Shown in pieces: positions 1-7,630 of a stretch of DNA of 26,798 nt. Source of the stretch: Duncaniella sp. GTDB lineage: Bacteria; Bacteroidota; Bacteroidia; Bacteroidales; Muribaculaceae. Every line of letters begins with the position of its first letter. The stretch's first letter is position 1. The DNA lies in contig NZ_JAIDEN010000127.1 in assembly GCF_029054785.1 (NCBI RefSeq), positions 1-26,798 on the forward strand. The letters are read 5' to 3'. The notes below the pieces were generated by a model. The model saw only the letters and a program-made list of their open reading frames with translations. It made no database searches and was not told the origin of the DNA. A program made the position numbers and the translations under genes.

Positions 1-153
1 GCTGCGTGACTGTGTAAATTGGATTTCATGAGTTTCAAATGTAATCGGCTGTGGCCCATTCTCGTTTTCAACCAAAGGTTCGTTGCTGTTGCAGGAGGCA
101 AATGTGAATGCCATGAAAACGACACCTGCCCCTGTGATATATTTGTGATTCAT
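1..153 (-). CDS. Fimbrillin-like lipoprotein, N-terminal fragment cut by window edge
   Basis: My translation from the ATG at 153-151 gives 51 residues running off the left edge. It has a lipoprotein signal ending FTFASC with the acylated Cys at residue 21, followed by an acidic/Asn-rich spacer, an ITFE strand and a QSRS segment with Arg50. The layout (lipobox, ISF/ITF-type strand, Arg 20-30 residues after the Cys) matches the six complete fimbrillin-like proteins that precede it in transcription order, so I read it as the seventh member of the array. It lies 39 nt downstream of the preceding gene and is probably co-transcribed. Only the N-terminus is visible, so the family call rests on context and layout. 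Confidence 0.6.
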   Translation of the reverse strand, partial: MNHKYITGAGVVFMAFTFASCNSNEPLVENENGPQPITFETHEIQFTQSRS

Positions 154-192
154 CTTGTCGGATAAATTTATGAAACTGTTAAGGAAATAGAG

Positions 193-1395
193 TTAGTTGA
201 GATCAATGGATGTGTCTCCTTTACCATCGTCCCAGCCATGTGTGATGACTGAATATTCGATCTGGCCGCCAAGGATGGGATCGCCGGTCTGCTTCAGAGG
301 ATCGGGAGTTGCAGTCGTAAATCTCAGATCGTCCAGCATTTCATCAAGATTTGTCTGGTCCGGGGCAATGTAGCCCACGCCGCCGTTTGCTCCGCTACAA
401 AATTTGACAGTGAGGAAATATCTGCGCTGTGGCATCAGAGTCATGAGTTCGGAGGGCATCGGGATTGCAATCCATGCGTATTTGTCTTTCTGCGCAGGAT
501 AGATCTGGATGTAGTTGTCGTTCGTACCTTTGACAGAAATACGGGCAAGGAGTGAGATATAGACTCCATCCCGGCTGTTGCCCGGAGTCCATGATTTGCT
601 CATCACCTGAGGAATAAGGAACATGTGTTCAGGCTGATCGGGGAATATGATAGCAAAAGTCTTGTCCTCCGTAGATTGTCTTAATGTCGAAGGAGAAACC
701 TGCCCGGAGGAGAGCTTGACAGTCACGTATGAATCGGTTTCCCTTGGAGTGGACCAGTATGGGGTAATCGCGTCAACTGTGCCATTGATGAGAGCATAGT
801 TTGGCGAGGTGAAATCTGAATTCGTACCTATGTTGACCAGCTTCATGGCTGCGACCTCATATTTTACATCAGGATTTTCACAGAAGAAACCGGCCAGAAA
901 AGCGGATGTGATATGATGCAGCTTGAGGTTGACATAGCTGGGATGGTTTGCACAATCAGCGATATTGAATCCGGCCAAGACATCAGTGCCTCCATATACG
1001 TCAGGCTTATAGTTCTTGATTTTCATGACATAGCCGTCCGAGACTTCCACGCTCCCTTTAAGGGTTTTGGGTGAGTAGGCGTTGAAATACATTGTTCCGG
1101 TGTTGGGCCAGGGATAATAGAAGTTGTCTGCCGGCCCCCATCCGCGGCCGTTGTATGTGAAGGCCTGATCGGAAAAATAGTTGTGGTCAGTGTTTCTGTT
1201 ATGTGTCGCTGTCACGCAAAACCCGATACTATAAAAGGGGCCTCCGTTCATGATCATGCCTTGGCGGCTGGTGCTTTCTACATTGGGCTGGAATTTGATC
1301 AGGTCGTTGTCCGGCGCATTTGTGATGGAATCCTGTGAACATCCGACCGTCATGGCGGCAGAAAGGATTATGCAGGAAATATGTAGCTTGTTCAT
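193..1395 (-). CDS. Fimbrillin family (Mfa-like) lipoprotein
   Basis: A 400-residue predicted surface lipoprotein of the fimbrillin superfamily (Mfa_like_1 type), which supplies subunits of type V pili or related adhesins. The signal peptide ends MTVGC (Cys19). A strand KFQPNV and STSR with Arg44 follow, where type V pilins are cleaved by a trypsin-like protease before donor-strand assembly. Family hallmarks seen are a Trp-Pro followed by FNAYSP near residues 95-110, a KLHHITSAF segment equivalent to the HAxSxI motif, FLIPQ, DGVYISLLARI, and a C-terminal strand EYSVITHGW. Its signal peptide lacks the MKKS start common upstream, so it is among the more divergent members. It begins 24 nt after the preceding gene ends, consistent with one operon. 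Whether it is a stalk, tip or accessory subunit cannot be told. Confidence 0.85.
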   Translation of the reverse strand: MNKLHISCIILSAAMTVGCSQDSITNAPDNDLIKFQPNVESTSRQGMIMNGGPFYSIGFCVTATHNRNTDHNYFSDQAFTYNGRGWGPADNFYYPWPNTGTMYFNAYSPKTLKGSVEVSDGYVMKIKNYKPDVYGGTDVLAGFNIADCANHPSYVNLKLHHITSAFLAGFFCENPDVKYEVAAMKLVNIGTNSDFTSPNYALINGTVDAITPYWSTPRETDSYVTVKLSSGQVSPSTLRQSTEDKTFAIIFPDQPEHMFLIPQVMSKSWTPGNSRDGVYISLLARISVKGTNDNYIQIYPAQKDKYAWIAIPMPSELMTLMPQRRYFLTVKFCSGANGGVGYIAPDQTNLDEMLDDLRFTTATPDPLKQTGDPILGGQIEYSVITHGWDDGKGDTSIDLN

Positions 1396-1419
1396 GTCTT
1401 AGGGGTAATCAAAAAGTTG

Positions 1420-2559
1420 TTAGAAAGGTTTATTGACGTTGTCTGTTTCAATAAAGGGATTGAATGAATGGCTGATGCGGATGTCACCGTTGCTGACCAG
1501 ATCGCCTCCTTTTTTTCCGGGGAGCGGATCCGGATCAATGTCAGGGTCACTGACCGCACCGGGAGCCGGGTCCAGGCGACCGCCATTGGCCATATCGACT
1601 GTGATTGTGTAAAATTTGCCAGGCTCAAAATTGATGTTCACAGGCACTGCGACCAAACCGTATTTGTCGCCTTTTTCGGGGAAGAACTGTGACAGAGTGT
1701 TATATTGGTTGTCTCTGACCCACATTTTGCATTTGATTGCGATATATGCACCGTCCGCAGTTGCTCCTTTGGTCCACGCACCGCTTTTTGACAGATTCTG
1801 GGGGATGATTTTGAATGCATAGGGCCAGCCTTCTTTCATGGCTGTATACGATGACGGTGAGTTTGCGGAGCCTATGAACTGCACCGGACTTGTGTTTGAG
1901 CTTGTGAACGTTTTGGGGCCTGAAAGATTGCTCCAGTCCGAGTTGGACAGTTCCAGATCATAGTCATCGGCGAGAACCGGATACGTGAAGTCTCCGGTCG
2001 ATTTGATGCATGCCAGGCGAATTCCGGCCACGTCGTATTTCATCGCCGGATTTGTTGAAGTCACTCTTACCTGAACGGCAGACATTGCATGTTTGAATTT
2101 CATGCTTACGGTGTTGGTTGTCGAGCCGAGGGCCTCGCGGCTGTCTTCGGCCACGAGAAGATCCACATGGTCTTCAGGTTTGTCTTTTACGGTCACTCCG
2201 GTCAGCTTGCGGCTCTCAGGAGCTATTTCCGGAGTTCCTCCGAAATCGACCGGCGAATAGGCAAAGAAGGTCAGATGATAGTTCGGGAAGTGATATGCGC
2301 CGCCGTCAGAGGGTTTGTAAGGCGAGCCTTTTCCTCCGCGGATCATTAAATCGGTAAAGAAATTGGCATCGTTACCGATGGCGGTGACGGCGAATTCAGA
2401 TGGCGGATAGCCGGGTTCGGTATTGGCACGGCTCACATTTTCAAGCGAGGCCTGGAAACTGATCTCGTTGGCTGATGCGGGAGCGTCAACAGTCTGGTCG
2501 TCGGAACATGCGGCGAGCATCAGGGTTGCAATAGCTGATCCAAAGAGGTATTTTTTCAT
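1420..2559 (-). CDS. Fimbrillin family lipoprotein with DPD-rich C-terminal linker
   Basis: A 379-residue fimbrillin-like lipoprotein. I start it at 2559 (MKKYLFGSA), not at the in-frame ATG at 2622. The extra 21 residues are translated from a hairpin repeat, and the inner Met gives a clean signal peptide ending LAAC (Cys18). NVSR places the conserved Arg at residue 44. Family motifs include LTFFAYSP, VSMKFKHAMSAVQVRV, IIPQNL, DGAYIAIKCK and FEPGKFYTITVDM. Two oddities stand out. A Pro/Asp-rich linker (about residues 330-358, containing DPDIDPDPLPG) precedes the last strand. The Trp found in the C-terminal strand of the other complete members is replaced by Phe (SHSFNPF). It probably works with the other fimbrillins, but its position in a pilus is unknown. 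Confidence 0.85.
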   Translation of the reverse strand: MKKYLFGSAIATLMLAACSDDQTVDAPASANEISFQASLENVSRANTEPGYPPSEFAVTAIGNDANFFTDLMIRGGKGSPYKPSDGGAYHFPNYHLTFFAYSPVDFGGTPEIAPESRKLTGVTVKDKPEDHVDLLVAEDSREALGSTTNTVSMKFKHAMSAVQVRVTSTNPAMKYDVAGIRLACIKSTGDFTYPVLADDYDLELSNSDWSNLSGPKTFTSSNTSPVQFIGSANSPSSYTAMKEGWPYAFKIIPQNLSKSGAWTKGATADGAYIAIKCKMWVRDNQYNTLSQFFPEKGDKYGLVAVPVNINFEPGKFYTITVDMANGGRLDPAPGAVSDPDIDPDPLPGKKGGDLVSNGDIRISHSFNPFIETDNVNKPF

Positions 2560-2587
2560 GAAATCTGGGATGATTGGATTTATAAGC

Positions 2588-2641
2588 TTTTTTGTTTTTC
2601 TTGGTGACCGGAAGAGGAACATTCAACCTCGTCCGGCCTGA
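2588..2641 (-). repeat. Intergenic hairpin repeat, copy 1
   Basis: This lies in the 127-nt gap between two fimbrillin genes and is nearly identical to 6241-6293. The core 2608-2636 reads, on the minus strand, CCGGACGAGG, a 9-nt loop, then CCTCTTCCGG. That is a 10-bp stem with one internal mismatch. Against copy 2, the fifth pair is A-T here and G-C there, a compensatory change that points to RNA structure. An A-rich stretch rather than a U-tract follows in the direction of transcription, so it is not a standard intrinsic terminator. It may be an mRNA processing or stability element, or a dispersed genomic repeat. Confidence 0.65.
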
Positions 2642-2686
2642 GGTGTGTAGAGTCTTAGCTGATAAAAGTCAGCCGGAATGACCGGT

Positions 2687-3808
2687 CTATTTATCCATTG
2701 TAATTATTTGTCCGTTCTGTGCGGTCCAGTCGCTGACAGTGACTGAATAGCTGATTTCGTGCTCGATGATTGGTCTTATCGGAGGATTGATCGGGTCGGT
2801 ATAGCCTCCGCCTGCGAGATCGAGAAGGATGTTGTAGGTCTTGGCCGGGTCGAAGTTGATATTGAAGGGGATACAGATATAGTCGGCATCGCCTGTTTTC
2901 GGCCAATAGAGTGTCGAGAAGTCACCGTCTGATTTGCGCAGATAGATTTTGCATTTTACTCCGAGGTAAGCACCGTCAAGGTTGTCACCTTTTGTCCATG
3001 CGCCGAAATCTTTCAGGTGCTGGGGAATGATCATGAAGCTGTTGTCGGCCTCGGTTAGAGGGGTACCGATGATTTTTGATGGATTGAGTGTGGTGCCGTA
3101 TTCATAGCCCTGGATGCTTACGGGAGCGTCCAGTTCGGCAATCAGATCTTTTGGGGTAGTGAGGTTGTTCCATACCTGATCGGCTGTCTTCTGGTTGAGA
3201 TACAGCATGTTGGTGCCGTCGTTGGCCGGATAGTAGAAGTTGCCTTTGGAGTTGATATGGCCGATTTTGATACCGTAGACATCTACTTTCATTATCGGAT
3301 TCGAGCAGATTGCATTGAATCTGATCTGCGAGAGTGTGTGGTCGAATATCAGACCTACGTTTTTGCGGATCCATTCGTTTGGCATTGAATTCTGAGCCGC
3401 CAGAAGGTCTATCTGCTTCGATATATCGGATTCTACGGTGAAGTCTTTCAGTCCCATTGTCAGGCTTGTTCGGTTCTGGGTGGTTGTCAGAGGGGCGTTG
3501 GCGGGGGAATAGGCGCAGAATTTGAGTTCTTCGGAGGGCCACATGTATTTGCCGTTGCCGATCCATTGCGAACCTTCGCGTTTTATCACAAAGTCTTTGA
3601 AATATACGAGGTTTGAGAGTTCGCCTGACATTGCTGTCACGCTGAAGTCCCGGATGGTTGCAGTTGTTGTCGAGGTGGCGCGGGAGTTTCCGTTGACTGC
3701 TGTGGTGAAACTTATGCCGGGTGCATCAGGTGCATTGACTGTCTCGTCAGACGAACAGGAGGCAATGGCCAGCGCCGGAAGGATAAAGAGAAAAGATGAC
3801 TTTTTCAT
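2687..3808 (-). CDS. Fimbrillin family (Mfa-like) lipoprotein
   Basis: A 373-residue fimbrillin-like lipoprotein. The start is placed at 3808 (MKKSSFLFIL), since the upstream in-frame Met at 3862 would put 18 non-signal residues before a good lipoprotein signal ending AIASC (Cys18). Then come SSDETVNAPDAPGISF and GNSR (Arg43), followed by a Thr-rich stretch. Motifs typical of the family include a YF-KDF strand, MWPSEELKFCAYSP (about residues 89-102), QIDLLAAQNS, IFDHTLSQIRFNA, a TNMLYLNQK segment, SFMIIPQHL, DGAYLGVKCKI, FDPAKTYNILLDLAGGGYTDP and a final EISYSVTVSDW strand. It closely resembles the two members at 3881-5020 and 6368-7555 and is probably a recent paralogue. There are 72 nt between it and the preceding gene. 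Confidence 0.88.
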   Translation of the reverse strand: MKKSSFLFILPALAIASCSSDETVNAPDAPGISFTTAVNGNSRATSTTTATIRDFSVTAMSGELSNLVYFKDFVIKREGSQWIGNGKYMWPSEELKFCAYSPANAPLTTTQNRTSLTMGLKDFTVESDISKQIDLLAAQNSMPNEWIRKNVGLIFDHTLSQIRFNAICSNPIMKVDVYGIKIGHINSKGNFYYPANDGTNMLYLNQKTADQVWNNLTTPKDLIAELDAPVSIQGYEYGTTLNPSKIIGTPLTEADNSFMIIPQHLKDFGAWTKGDNLDGAYLGVKCKIYLRKSDGDFSTLYWPKTGDADYICIPFNINFDPAKTYNILLDLAGGGYTDPINPPIRPIIEHEISYSVTVSDWTAQNGQIITMDK

Positions 3809-3880
3809 ATCGTGATAGAGGGATTGTTTTGTTAGGGTGTAATGTAGAGGGGGATGAGGCAAATTCAGGGGGTGAGCCTG

Positions 3881-5020
3881 TTACATAAAGACAGAGCCGC
3901 CGGTAGCCGGAATCCAGTCGTTGAGGGTGACTTCGAAGTCGAGTTTGCCTTTGACGATGGTTTCACCGCCGGAATTACCCTGGGGTTCTGTTTTGCCGCC
4001 GCCGGTGAGATTGAGGGTGATGGTATAGCTCTTTCCTGGCTGGAAATTCACGTCAAGCGGTGTGCACATCCATTGGGCCTCGACTGTTTCAGATTCAGAC
4101 TGTGGAGCTGTCGGCCAGAGGAGTGTATGGTATCTGCTTCCGTATTTTCCGTCACCGTCGCCGCGGCTCATCCATATCTTACATTTGACAGCTATGTAAG
4201 CGCCGTCTTTTTTTGCAGTGCCGGTCCAGGCGCCTCCGTTTGAGAGATCCTGTGGAAGCACGAAGAATGCTCCGTTTTCTACTCTTGCGGTGAAGTCATA
4301 GGTTGCGTTGGAATACATGTGCTCTTCATAGACATCGAGCACATAGTCCTGAGGTGTTTTCAGGTTGGTCCAAAAACGGTTGGCCGGGCTTTCGGCAACG
4401 CCGATTGTGTTGACTCCGTGGAGTATGGGGAAGGTGAAATCACCGGTCGAGTTCATGTTGCCGATCTTGATACCGAACACTTCGACGTGCATCAGGCCGT
4501 TGGTGTGAGTCGCTTTGATCTCGACTCTTGACAGTGCGTGTTCGAAAGCCAGATTGACTTTTGACTTGTTCATGAGGTTTGTGCATGCGTTTTCAGCGAC
4601 AAGGAGGTCTGTCTGATTGAGCACATCAGGTTCGACGTGATAGCTTTTCAGAGTTGTGAAGACGCCCTGTCGGTTTTGCTCTACGGTCGATGAGGCTGCG
4701 TTCGAGGGTGAGAACGCGAAGAAACTGAGTTGTTCTTCTGGCCAGGGGTAGCTGCCGTTGCCGGTCCAGCTGTCATTTGTACCTTGGCGCTTTAGCTCAT
4801 AGTCTTTGAAATAGATGTTGTCAGATGAGAGAGCGCTTTTGAGAGCTGTCACAGCGAAACTGTTGATTGTCGCAGTGGTAGTGGACACCGAGCGGGAGGT
4901 TCCTTCAACAGCCGCGCTGAAGTCGATGCCCTGAGCAGCAGGTGTATTGACAGTCTCGTCAGAAGAGCAGGAGACAAATGCGAGAGCGCAGAGGAGAAGG
5001 AGCAAATATGACTTTTTCAT
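3881..5020 (-). CDS. Fimbrillin family (Mfa-like) lipoprotein
   Basis: A 379-residue fimbrillin-like lipoprotein starting MKKSYLLLLL, with a signal peptide ending AFVSC (Cys18) and the SSDETVNTP spacer shared with its neighbours. EGTSR puts the conserved Arg at residue 43. The body shows YFKDYELKRQG, a PWPEEQLSFFAFSP hallmark, QTDLLVAENA, LAFEHALSRVEIKA, GIKIGNMNSTGDFTFP, FFVLPQDL, DGAYIAVKCKI, FQPGKSYTITLNLTGGG and a C-terminal strand KLDFEVTLNDW. It ends abruptly with GGSVFM a few residues after the Trp motif. It lies 36 nt downstream of the preceding gene and is part of the same putative operon. The predicted location is the outer membrane surface after lipidation, with possible later Arg cleavage; that maturation is inferred from characterised type V pilins. 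Confidence 0.88.
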   Translation of the reverse strand: MKKSYLLLLLCALAFVSCSSDETVNTPAAQGIDFSAAVEGTSRSVSTTTATINSFAVTALKSALSSDNIYFKDYELKRQGTNDSWTGNGSYPWPEEQLSFFAFSPSNAASSTVEQNRQGVFTTLKSYHVEPDVLNQTDLLVAENACTNLMNKSKVNLAFEHALSRVEIKATHTNGLMHVEVFGIKIGNMNSTGDFTFPILHGVNTIGVAESPANRFWTNLKTPQDYVLDVYEEHMYSNATYDFTARVENGAFFVLPQDLSNGGAWTGTAKKDGAYIAVKCKIWMSRGDGDGKYGSRYHTLLWPTAPQSESETVEAQWMCTPLDVNFQPGKSYTITLNLTGGGKTEPQGNSGGETIVKGKLDFEVTLNDWIPATGGSVFM

Positions 5021-5056
5021 TGGATATGGTTGATTCGAAGATTTTTGGTGGTGAAA

Positions 5057-6187
5057 TTACATTCGGGTAGACGTGTCGGCCAGTTCCCACAAGCTTGATG
5101 ATGCTTCATATTCTATCGTGCCATTGAGTACCGGAGTTCCGCCATTGGGAGTCTGGTCGCCGGGCGCTATGAGACCGCCGTTTGTAATATCGACATTGAA
5201 AGTGTAGTGATAACCGGGCTGGAAATCAAATTTCAGAGGAACAGCAACGGTAGTTCTGCGCACAAGTTCAGTTTCATAGGCGTCTTTGCTGCTTTTCTGC
5301 ATGATTCTGCAAGTGACGTAAAGATAGGCGCCGTCAGGTTCCGGTCCTCCGGTCCAATATCCGTTATTTGTGGTGTTGACGGGGAAGACAAGACATTCGC
5401 CGACAGTAGAGAGTCGGTTGTTGCCGTCGACGAGCAGTGTCTCAGAGGAATTCGTCGAAAAATTTCCGCGAAAACCGTCGGGAAAGGTCCAGCATGACTG
5501 TGTCACTTCGATTTCTTCTTTGTCCGTACAGTCCGGATATGTGAACGTGCCTCTGTTAAGAGCATTGCCGATGCCGGCGCCGGAAACTTCAAAGCGGAGA
5601 GCCGGGTTCATCTGCTTGACCTTGATTGTCACTTTTGACAGAGCATGCTTGAATGTCATTTTGACTTTGGGATCATGCCGGAGATCGCGTTTGCCGTTGG
5701 CGGCAACAATCAGGTCAAGATTTTTGTAAGATGCGAGCTGTACGTTGGTGATGGCCTGTTTCTGAGGTGTGATGTCTGTGTAGAAACGATAGCGTGTGCC
5801 TTGGCCGGGAGATGTCATACCGCTTAATTCATAGCTCCCACCGGGAGCATAAGCGATGAATTTCAGACGCCATTCAGGAAAATAGAAATAGTTGTCGCCT
5901 GAGGGAGACCAGGATCCGGCTGCATTTTTGCTCACCCTATGGTCGAAGAAAAAGTTTTCAGTGTTGTGGCCCGGATCCGAACTGAAAGCAGATACGAAGA
6001 ATTCCTTGAAACTCTCAGGGGTGTGCATTTCAATATCCTGGCTGTTGCCACGGCTGCAATTTTGCAGCACAGGGGAGAAAGTTATGGCATTGTCTTTAAG
6101 CGCAGGAGCGTCGATGACTTCATCGGAGGAACATGACGCAGCCATAAGAAGAGCGGGAATTGACAATAGCAGAAGTGATTTTTTCAT
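5057..6187 (-). CDS. Fimbrillin family (Mfa-like) lipoprotein
   Basis: A 376-residue fimbrillin-like lipoprotein. I start at 6187 (MKKSLLLLSI). The in-frame ATG at 6274 would translate the intergenic hairpin repeat into a 29-residue extension with no signal character. The lipobox is MAASC (Cys19), followed by SSDEVIDAP, an AITFSPV strand and NCSR (Arg46). Hallmarks seen are NFFFDHRV, YFPEWRLKFIAYAPGG, NLDLIVAANG, MTFKHALSKVTIKV, DGAYLYVTCRI, FDFQPGYHYTFNVDITNGG and a C-terminal strand TIEYEASSSLW. It is more divergent than the MKKS-type trio in its middle part (for example CTDKEEIEVTQSCW). It follows a 180-nt gap with a 9-base G/C run and the hairpin repeat, the largest gap inside the array. 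Confidence 0.85.
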   Translation of the reverse strand: MKKSLLLLSIPALLMAASCSSDEVIDAPALKDNAITFSPVLQNCSRGNSQDIEMHTPESFKEFFVSAFSSDPGHNTENFFFDHRVSKNAAGSWSPSGDNYFYFPEWRLKFIAYAPGGSYELSGMTSPGQGTRYRFYTDITPQKQAITNVQLASYKNLDLIVAANGKRDLRHDPKVKMTFKHALSKVTIKVKQMNPALRFEVSGAGIGNALNRGTFTYPDCTDKEEIEVTQSCWTFPDGFRGNFSTNSSETLLVDGNNRLSTVGECLVFPVNTTNNGYWTGGPEPDGAYLYVTCRIMQKSSKDAYETELVRRTTVAVPLKFDFQPGYHYTFNVDITNGGLIAPGDQTPNGGTPVLNGTIEYEASSSLWELADTSTRM

Positions 6188-6240
6188 TGCTGGTCTATTA
6201 GGAGGGTGTTTAAAAACAAGGGTTAGAATCTGATCGAAAG

Positions 6241-6293
6241 TTTTTTGTTTTCGTGGTGACCGGGAGAGGAACATTCAACCTCGCCCGGCCTGA
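6241..6293 (-). repeat. Intergenic hairpin repeat, copy 2
   Basis: This is the second copy of the element at 2588-2641, again in the leader of a fimbrillin gene. The core 6260-6288 reads, on the minus strand, CCGGGCGAGG, the same 9-nt loop TTGAATGTT, then CCTCTCCCGG. Loop, flanks (GGTCACC and an A-rich run) and position relative to the next gene are conserved, while one stem pair switches (G-C here, A-T in copy 1). It sits directly downstream, in transcription order, of a 9-base C run at 6297-6305. Confidence 0.65.
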
Positions 6294-6296
6294 AAT

Positions 6297-6305
6297 GGGG
6301 GGGGG
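6297..6305. repeat. G9/C9 homopolymer tract between fimbrillin genes
   Basis: Nine consecutive G on the plus strand (C on the coding strand) lie in the 180-nt gap 6188-6367. Runs of this length are prone to slipped-strand length change. It is outside any reading frame I accept, so length change could affect only transcript structure or sequencing accuracy. The rest of the gap holds the hairpin repeat and no small gene that I can support. Confidence 0.6.
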
Positions 6306-6367
6306 AGATCCGGTGGATGGCTATTGCCGTTGAGGCTGCTTTGCTTCAGCCGGATATGCCCGGTTTC

Positions 6368-7555
6368 TTATTTGTCGGAAGGTTTGAAGTCAACGACGCT
6401 GCTGACAGGAGATCCTGCGGGATACCATTCGGTAACAGATACGGTGTAAGAGATTTCACCGGGCAGGATTTCGGGGCCGGGGCCGGGACCGGGCCAAGGT
6501 TCCGGATCAATGTCGGGATCCTTGGGATCATCAGGATTGGTGTTGTTTGGATCGCGATAGCCACCGCCGTTGAGGTCGAGGCGGATAGTGTATTTGTAGC
6601 CGGGCTGGAATTTTAAGTCAAGCGGCATTGCAACGAAACCAAACTGACCTTCGTTGTCGTTTTTGACCTTCGGGAAGATCTGAGTGCGGCCACCCTTGTT
6701 GTCGAGAGTGTAGATGCGGCAGAGAATGGAGATGTATGCGCCGTCTGCATTTTTGGTGTCGATCGACCAGGGGGTGAGGTTCTGGGGGATCATGATGAAG
6801 CTGCCGTCAGTGTCCTTCATGATTGAAGTTCCGTCCGGATGGGTGTCGCCGGAATTTTCCATTGCCATGTTGAGTTTGGTGAACGCTTTTTCGCCGTAGC
6901 CCTTCTTTGTGATAAAGTCTTCGGCATCAGAAAGCATTGACCAGGCAGTGTTGTTGATCATGTCCATTGAGGCTCCGTGAACAGCAGGGTAAGAGAAGTT
7001 GCCTTTTGCATAGAACTGGCAGATCTTCACTGCATTGATCTCGTATTCGAGGGTGGGGTTGGTCACGCGGGCATTGATGTCGATGGCGCTCATTGCGTGG
7101 CGGAAGTTGAGTTCGACGCCGTCCTTGTTGTAAGAGTAGGGATAGGCGTTGGCAGCATAAAGCAGGTCGACTTGGTCAGCCGTAGGACGCACCACCTGGA
7201 AATCGCTGATCTTCTGAATGTCTTTGGTGATGACGGGTTTTCCGTTTACTTCAGCGGGAGAGTAGGCGAAAAACTTGAGGTCGAAATCAGGCCAGTAGTA
7301 GAGGTCGCATGCCCATTTTGCGCCTTCGCGCTTTACGAGGACATCGTTGAAATAGTTTGATGCCTGGTTGTCGCCAAAAGAGGTTACAGCGAAATTGCTG
7401 ATTGTTGCTGTGGAGGTCAGGCCACCACGACCGGTGTTTTCAACGCTTGCACGGAAATTGATGCCACTGCCATTGGGTGCGCTTACAGTCTCGTCTGAAG
7501 AACAGGAAGCGAGAGCAAGAGCCGGAATGGTGAAAAGCAATAATGACTTTTTCAT
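6368..7555 (-). CDS. Fimbrillin family lipoprotein with long Pro/Asp/Gly linker
   Basis: A 395-residue protein and the first fimbrillin of the array in transcription order. It has the signal MKKSLLLFTI ending LALASC (Cys18), spacer SSDETVSAPNG, strand GINFRASV and NTGR (Arg43). Hallmarks are NYFNDVLVKREG, YYWPDFDLKFFAYSP (about residues 86-100), QVDLLYAANA, LNFRHAMSAIDINA, SFMIIPQNL, DGAYISILCRI and FQPGYKYTIRLDLNGGGYRDP. A linker at about residues 335-366 rich in Asp, Pro and Gly (ending PWPGPGPGPEILPG) separates the core from the C-terminal strand EISYTVSVTEW. It is encoded partly by short GGCCGG-type repeats near 6473-6495. Being nearest the promoter it might be the most expressed subunit, but this is inference. 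It lies 75 nt after the DUF5119 gene. Confidence 0.88.
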   Translation of the reverse strand: MKKSLLLFTIPALALASCSSDETVSAPNGSGINFRASVENTGRGGLTSTATISNFAVTSFGDNQASNYFNDVLVKREGAKWACDLYYWPDFDLKFFAYSPAEVNGKPVITKDIQKISDFQVVRPTADQVDLLYAANAYPYSYNKDGVELNFRHAMSAIDINARVTNPTLEYEINAVKICQFYAKGNFSYPAVHGASMDMINNTAWSMLSDAEDFITKKGYGEKAFTKLNMAMENSGDTHPDGTSIMKDTDGSFIMIPQNLTPWSIDTKNADGAYISILCRIYTLDNKGGRTQIFPKVKNDNEGQFGFVAMPLDLKFQPGYKYTIRLDLNGGGYRDPNNTNPDDPKDPDIDPEPWPGPGPGPEILPGEISYTVSVTEWYPAGSPVSSVVDFKPSDK

Positions 7556-7630
7556 TTTCGGTGATTGTTATTAAATAAAGTTTATTGTTAGGATTTGTAT
7601 TGCAGGTTTGAATATGCTTGCCATAGGCCT

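Noticed and set aside
2560..2622. N-terminal extension MFLFRSPRK of the 1420 fimbrillin (similar MFLSRSPRK at 6274)
   Set aside because: The similarity of the two extensions comes from the non-coding hairpin repeat, and they would bury the lipoprotein signal peptide.
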